Source of the DNA: Clostridia bacterium | GTDB taxonomy: Bacteria; Bacillota; Clostridia; Christensenellales; CAG-138 | Assembly: GCA_003246365.1 (NCBI GenBank) | Contig: QKAN01000031.1 | Location: 1-64,000 of the forward strand | Length of the DNA stretch: 64,000 nucleotides | Direction of reading: 5' to 3' | In this document: positions 59,670 through 64,000 of the stretch, piece after piece | Position numbering within the stretch: position 1 is the first letter of the stretch | How the letters are laid out: every line of letters begins with the position of its first letter | The notes under the pieces: model-generated | The model's database searches: none | Told to the model about the DNA's origin: nothing | What the model saw: only the letters and a program-made list of their open reading frames with translations | Position numbers and translations under genes: made by a program

Positions 59670-62600
59670 TTTGAGCGCGTACGGGTATGTTTCTTATGAA
59701 ACCCGAACAGGAAAAACAAACCAAAGCTAATCGATCCAAGCAAGATCAGCACCCAGCCTTTGAGCGCGGTGTTGTCGTCTCCGGTTTGGGGAACAGAGCT
59801 GAGCGTATTGATGAACGAAGCCGTGCTAGTGGAGTTAGCGGCAATTGTGCCGCTTGACCCGGTCGATGTCCTTGCATAACTTCCATAATTGCTCTCCGTT
59901 ACGCTGTATGTCGTTCCGGCAGGCAATCCCGTAATGAGGATATATTGGCCATGCGTCAGCTGTATCGTATCTCCGCTGGAAATCGTTCCGCTGTAAGATC
60001 CGCTATAGGAATAGGTTCCGTTTGTGCTGAGCGTCACGGTAAATGTAAATGCTCTGGTTTCGCTGGCCAGATCCCCGGCTACCGTTTTTTGAATCAATAA
60101 ATTGCCGGTATAGAGTATGTCTGTTATAACGTTCGGAGAGGCCACAACCGTTACGTCGTCGGTCGTTAGCGTCGCCGTTGCAACGACAGAACTTAGCGTG
60201 TATCCTGTCGGTGCGCTCGTTTCTATGATGTCATAGCTGCCCATCGCGAGGTTTTCGAATAGCACGATACCCGATGCATCCGATGTTGCCGTAGCAAGCA
60301 CGGTCGAATGCGATGTATCGCTAGTCGCATAGAGCGAGAACACTGCGCCGGAAAGCGCCGCGCCTGTGTCTGTCACTTTCGTGAGCGTGATGCTGCCCGT
60401 ATAAGGTGAATTGCTGATCGTCGCGGGAGACGCGGTTACCGTCTCGCCATCGGTCGTCAACGTCGCCGTTGCAACGACAGAACTTAGCGTGTATCCTGTC
60501 GGGGCGCTCGTTTCTACGATGTCATAACTGCCCATCGCGAGGTTTTCGAACAATACGATACCCGATGCATCCGATGTTGCCGTCGCAAGCACGGTCGAAT
60601 GCGATGTGTCGCTAGTTGCATACAGCGAGAACACCGCTCCGGAGAGCGCCGCGCCTGTGTCTGTCACTTTCGTGAGCGTGATGCTGCCACTAGCCGCTGG
60701 AATCAGCGAATTGCTGATCGTTGCGGGAGACGCGGTTACCGTCTCGCCATCGGTCGTCAACGTCGCTGTTGCAACAACGGTGCTCAGCGTATAGCCAGCC
60801 GGAGCAGTTGTTTCCACGATGTCATAGCTGCCCATTGCGAGATTTTCAAACAATACAATACCCGATGCATCCGAAGTTGCCGTCGCAAGCACGGTCGAAT
60901 GCGATGTGTCGCTAGTTGCATACAGCGAGAACACCGCGCCGGAGAGCGCTGCACCTGTGTCTGTCACCTTTGTGAGCGTGATGCTGCCTGTGTAAGGTGA
61001 ATTGCTGATCGTTGCGGGAGACGCGGTTACCGTCTCGCCGTCGGTTGTTAGCGTCGCCGTTGCAACAACGGTGCTCAGCGTATAGCCAGCCGGAGCAGTT
61101 GTTTCCACGATGTCATAGCTGCCCATTGCGAGATTTTCGAACAATACGATACCCGATGCGTTCGATGTTGCCGTCGCAAGCACGGTCGAATGCGATGTGT
61201 CGCTGGTTGCATACAGCGAGAACACCGCGCCGGAGAGCGCCGCGCCTGTGTCTGTCACTTTCGTGAGCGTGATGCTGCCACTAGCCGCTGGAATCAGCGA
61301 ATTGCTGATCGTTGCGGGAGACGCGGTTACTGTCTCGCCATCAGTCGTCAACGTCGCTGTTGCAACGGTGGTGCTCAGCGTGTAGCCAGCCGGCGCAGTT
61401 GTTTCCATGATGTCATAACTGCCCATCGCGAGGTTTTCGAACAATACGATACCCGATGCATCCGATGTTGCCGTCGCAAGCACGTTCGAATGCGATGTGT
61501 CGCTGGTCGCATACAGCGAGAACACTGCGCCGGAGAGCGCCGCGCCTGTGTCTGTCACTTTCGTGAGCGTGATGCTGCCTGTGTAGGGTGAATTGCTGAT
61601 CGTTGCGGGAGACGCGGTTACCGTCTCGCCGTCGGTTGTTAGCGTCGCCGTTGCAACAACGGTGCTCAGCGTATAGCCAGCCGGAGCAGTCGTTTCCACA
61701 ATGTCGTAACTACCTATTGCGAGGTTTTCGAACAATACGATACCCGAAGCATCCGATGTCGCCGTTGCAAGCACAGTCGAATGCGATGTGTCGCTGGTCG
61801 CATACAGCGAGAACACCGCACCGGAGAGCGCCGCGCCTGTGTCTGTCACTTTCGTGAGTGTGATGCTGCCCGTATAAGGTGAATTGCTGATCGATGCGGG
61901 AGACGCGGTTACTGTCTCGCCGTCAGTTGTCAGCGTCGCAGTCGCAACGACAGAACTTAGCGTGTACCCTGTCGGGGCAGTTGTTTCCACGATGTCATAA
62001 CTACCCATCGCGAGGTTTTCAAACAATACAATACCCAATGCATCCGACGTTGCCGTTGCAAGCACGGTCGAATGCGATGTATCGCTGGTCGCATACAGCG
62101 AGAACACCGCGCCGGAGAGCGCCGCGCCTGTGTCTGTCACTTTCGTGAGCGTGATGCTGCCGCTGGCCGCCGGAATCGGCGCGTTGCTGATCGATGCGGG
62201 AGACGCGGTTACCGTCTCGCCGTCGGTTGTCAACGTCGCCGTTGCAACGACAGAACTCAGCGTGTACCCTGTCGGAGCAGTCGTTTCCACGATGTCATAA
62301 CTACCCATCACGAGGTTTTCGAACAATACAATACCCGATGCATCCGATGTCGCCGTCGCAAGAACGTTCAAGTGCGATGTGTCGCTAGTTGCATACAGCG
62401 AGAACACCGCACCGGAGAGCGCCGCACCTGTGTCCGTCACTTTCGTGAGCGTGATACTGCCCGTTGCAGAAGCAGATTCACTCGCGTTCTCGAACGTTAT
62501 GGTTTTCGTATAGCCGGTTGCATCAGACGATGAAATTGTAAACGTGTACCCAGACGTTCCGAGCGAGCCAATCACATATCCGGTTGGCGCTGTAATTTCA

Positions 62601-64000
62601 TAAATCGTATATTGCGTATCCAACTGAATCAGATCAAAAAACGCTTCCCCGTTTGCATCTGTTGTTTGCTGATCGATGACAATTCCATATTGATCTACAA
62701 GGTTAAACACGGCGCCTTGTAGCAAAACGGTATTATCGTTCTGATCCACCTTGTAAACAGTCATACTGCCGACAGACCCGGTAGCTGAGCCGCCGGAACC
62801 GGTATATGAAACATTAACCTGTTCCGATATTACATATCCCACTGCAGTAATGGAATCAGCGTCAAATATAACTTCGTTTCCAAACGGAGACTGATATTTA
62901 TCCGTTACATATGTTCTGAATTTTAACTGGTACGCCTCGCTCATCGGAGACGGAAGGTATACCGTCAGCACTCTTGTCAAATAATTATAGGTTACATTGC
63001 TGCCGGAAATCGTAACATCCGCGTTTTTTGTTACGCTACCGTCCGCATTCACGATCACGCTGTAAAGCTGAATGGACGATGTATCGAGCGCAAGCCCTTC
63101 TTCAAGGTTGTCCGTGATGACAGCATCCGTATAAGATTGCTGTTCGCGATTAACCGTAATCGTCCAGTCGATATAGTCATTGCCGGAGGTGTAATCCGCA
63201 CTCTTCGTAACAACCTGCGACGTAATGGTTTTTGAATCGCTTACCTGAATCGGCGTCGTGATTTCATCATGAATCAGCGTGGCGTTATTGCTCAGCGTAT
63301 AGGTGCCGTTTGTTTCGAACAACGTTGCGTCTGAAACTAATGTTCTATAGGTGATTGTATAGGTATCGTTAATCGTACCCGGGAACGAATACGAAAACGA
63401 ATCGTCATCACTCGTCAGCGTTCCAGCCGTATATTCTGTTCCCGAGCTGTCAGTTACCGTAAACGAGGCCGGTAAAAACGTTTGGCCTGACGATACGGTG
63501 TCTGTTACAACAACGCCGGTCAATGCAACCTTATCCGCATTAACGGTAATCGTATATGACATTTCATGCGTGTCATAGTCGAAATCATTTGCCGTTTTAC
63601 TCAGCACCTCGGAAGTCACGCTTTGCGCGTAAGACGAAGACCCACCCGTCCCGTTGCTCAAAGACACGTCGATCGAGTTGTAAAATATCCCGGAATAGTT
63701 CGACTTATACTGTTCGGGATCAACTAGTCTGGTATAAAACGTTAAAATGTATGTTCCGGAAACAGGCGACGGAAAAGAATAAACAAATCCGTCAACGCTC
63801 TGACTCGTCAGCGTTCCGCTGGTATAAACGGTTCCTGCCGTATCTTTCACGACAAGCGAATCCAGAACATAATCCTGGTTGGCATCCGTTATTGTTTCTG
63901 TAATCACGAGATCATAGAGCAACACATCCAAAGCCATGCCGCCATGACCGTTTACGTACACCTGCCATGTGATATAGCCGGTTGATTCATCGTATCCCAA
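59666..64000 (-). CDS. Large cell-wall-anchored adhesin with eight SpaA/Cna-B-type repeats (partial)
   Basis: The visible 1444 residues lack the N-terminus, which lies beyond the window. In order: three adhesin-like beta domains of isopeptide type (about 1-405), one SpaA-like domain (about 410-510), eight nearly identical 97- or 100-residue repeats (514-1298) each beginning GSITLTK with an ETTAPTGYTL motif typical of SpaA prealbumin-like domains, a further Cna-B-like domain (about 1299-1395), and a C-terminal sorting signal VPQTG, hydrophobic helix and basic tail. The Lys near each repeat start and the Glu of ETTAP could form isopeptide bonds. The overlapping class B sortase gene is its likely anchor enzyme. 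Confidence 0.93.
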   Translation of the reverse strand: MGYDESTGYITWQVYVNGHGGMALDVLLYDLVITETITDANQDYVLDSLVVKDTAGTVYTSGTLTSQSVDGFVYSFPSPVSGTYILTFYTRLVDPEQYKSNYSGIFYNSIDVSLSNGTGGSSSYAQSVTSEVLSKTANDFDYDTHEMSYTITVNADKVALTGVVVTDTVSSGQTFLPASFTVTDSSGTEYTAGTLTSDDDSFSYSFPGTINDTYTITYRTLVSDATLFETNGTYTLSNNATLIHDEITTPIQVSDSKTITSQVVTKSADYTSGNDYIDWTITVNREQQSYTDAVITDNLEEGLALDTSSIQLYSVIVNADGSVTKNADVTISGSNVTYNYLTRVLTVYLPSPMSEAYQLKFRTYVTDKYQSPFGNEVIFDADSITAVGYVISEQVNVSYTGSGGSATGSVGSMTVYKVDQNDNTVLLQGAVFNLVDQYGIVIDQQTTDANGEAFFDLIQLDTQYTIYEITAPTGYVIGSLGTSGYTFTISSSDATGYTKTITFENASESASATGSITLTKVTDTGAALSGAVFSLYATSDTSHLNVLATATSDASGIVLFENLVMGSYDIVETTAPTGYTLSSVVATATLTTDGETVTASPASISNAPIPAASGSITLTKVTDTGAALSGAVFSLYATSDTSHSTVLATATSDALGIVLFENLAMGSYDIVETTAPTGYTLSSVVATATLTTDGETVTASPASISNSPYTGSITLTKVTDTGAALSGAVFSLYATSDTSHSTVLATATSDASGIVLFENLAIGSYDIVETTAPAGYTLSTVVATATLTTDGETVTASPATISNSPYTGSITLTKVTDTGAALSGAVFSLYATSDTSHSNVLATATSDASGIVLFENLAMGSYDIMETTAPAGYTLSTTVATATLTTDGETVTASPATISNSLIPAASGSITLTKVTDTGAALSGAVFSLYATSDTSHSTVLATATSNASGIVLFENLAMGSYDIVETTAPAGYTLSTVVATATLTTDGETVTASPATISNSPYTGSITLTKVTDTGAALSGAVFSLYATSDTSHSTVLATATSDASGIVLFENLAMGSYDIVETTAPAGYTLSTVVATATLTTDGETVTASPATISNSLIPAASGSITLTKVTDTGAALSGAVFSLYATSDTSHSTVLATATSDASGIVLFENLAMGSYDIVETSAPTGYTLSSVVATATLTTDGETVTASPATISNSPYTGSITLTKVTDTGAALSGAVFSLYATSDTSHSTVLATATSDASGIVLFENLAMGSYDIIETSAPTGYTLSSVVATATLTTDDVTVVASPNVITDILYTGNLLIQKTVAGDLASETRAFTFTVTLSTNGTYSYSGSYSGTISSGDTIQLTHGQYILITGLPAGTTYSVTESNYGSYARTSTGSSGTIAANSTSTASFINTLSSVPQTGDDNTALKGWVLILLGSISFGLFFLFGFHKKHTRTRSK
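60107..62461 (-). repeat. Eight tandem 291/300-base coding repeats
   Basis: Boundaries, in coding order: 62461-62162 (300), 62161-61871 (291), 61870-61580 (291), 61579-61280 (300), 61279-60989 (291), 60988-60689 (300), 60688-60398 (291), 60397-60107 (291). The 300-base units end in a linker encoding IPAAS, the 291-base units in PYT. Units are nearly identical, so copy number may vary by recombination. Confidence 0.93.

Noticed and set aside
60107-62461. Regular tandem repeats considered as a CRISPR array
   Set aside because: Units are about 291-300 bases with no unique spacers and stay in one coding frame; they encode SpaA-like protein domains.
60599-62533. Repeated Arg/Cys-rich plus-strand frames
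   Set aside because: They are shadows produced by the adhesin repeats on the other strand.
1-64000. Mobile elements, prophage, tRNA or rRNA genes
   Set aside because: No transposase, integrase or phage protein, terminal inverted repeats with target duplications, or tRNA/rRNA-like sequence was recognised. Dedicated tRNA and Rfam scans were not possible here.

Overview
The window looks like chromosome from an anaerobic Gram-positive bacterium of the class Clostridia (Bacillota). The evidence is an ECF-type transporter, a class B sortase beside a cell-wall-anchored repeat protein with a VPQTG sorting signal, lipoproteins with acidic Thr/Ala/Glu linkers, a butyrate-kinase type acyl-phosphate module, YesM/YesN-like two-component regulation, strong AGGAGG-type ribosome binding sites and some TTG/GTG starts. 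I see no rRNA, tRNA, phage, insertion sequence or CRISPR. The organism cannot be named from this sequence; a gut or rumen Clostridia lineage is a guess.

Region 1 (0-9.2 kb): a PPK2-type polyphosphate kinase, then a PucR regulator divergent from a three-gene operon (NCS1 permease, DUF917 protein, hydantoinase/oxoprolinase-like protein) that probably imports and opens a cyclic amide such as a hydantoin or thiohydantoin. A membrane metallophosphoesterase and a small membrane protein follow. Region 2 (9.2-18.2 kb): a salvage island with a complete ECF transporter (S, T and two ATPases, one with an atypical signature motif), a nucleoside phosphorylase, a fucose-isomerase-like protein, an MFS carrier, a nucleoside hydrolase, a TudS/DUF523-like desulfidase and a TenA-like protein. 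Together they suggest uptake and dismantling of a modified, perhaps sulfur-containing, nucleoside. Region 3 (18.3-23.8 kb): an operon with a molybdopterin oxidoreductase, an overlapping MobA, a 2-hydroxyacid dehydrogenase, an RpiB-like isomerase lacking the usual histidines, and an MFS transporter.

Region 4 (23.9-45.2 kb): a large catabolic area. One strand carries a zinc alcohol dehydrogenase, a LivHMGF ABC transporter and a butyrate kinase/phosphotransacylase/acylating aldehyde dehydrogenase module that would turn an aldehyde into acid plus ATP. Around it lie an enolase-superfamily dehydratase, a TetR regulator, a Liv-type binding protein, a double VOC protein, a TIM-barrel sugar isomerase, a split transketolase, and an operon of a transporter, a LarA nickel racemase homologue and a two-subunit UxaA-type dehydratase. 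Several of the control regions here share TGTACA-centred motifs, which suggests one regulon.

Region 5 (45.5-58.7 kb): an oligosaccharide locus with a GH94 phosphorylase, YesM-type kinase, MalEFG-type binding protein and permeases without an ATPase, an AraC-type response regulator and a phosphohexomutase. The logic is import of a disaccharide, phosphorolysis, then mutase. A perfect 16-bp palindrome sits at the GH94 promoter. A lipoprotein, an MBL-fold hydrolase and a GPH-family sugar symporter follow. Region 6 (58.8-64 kb): a class B sortase overlapping by 4 bases the 3' end of a large surface adhesin with eight near-identical 97- or 100-residue repeats; its 5' end lies beyond the window.
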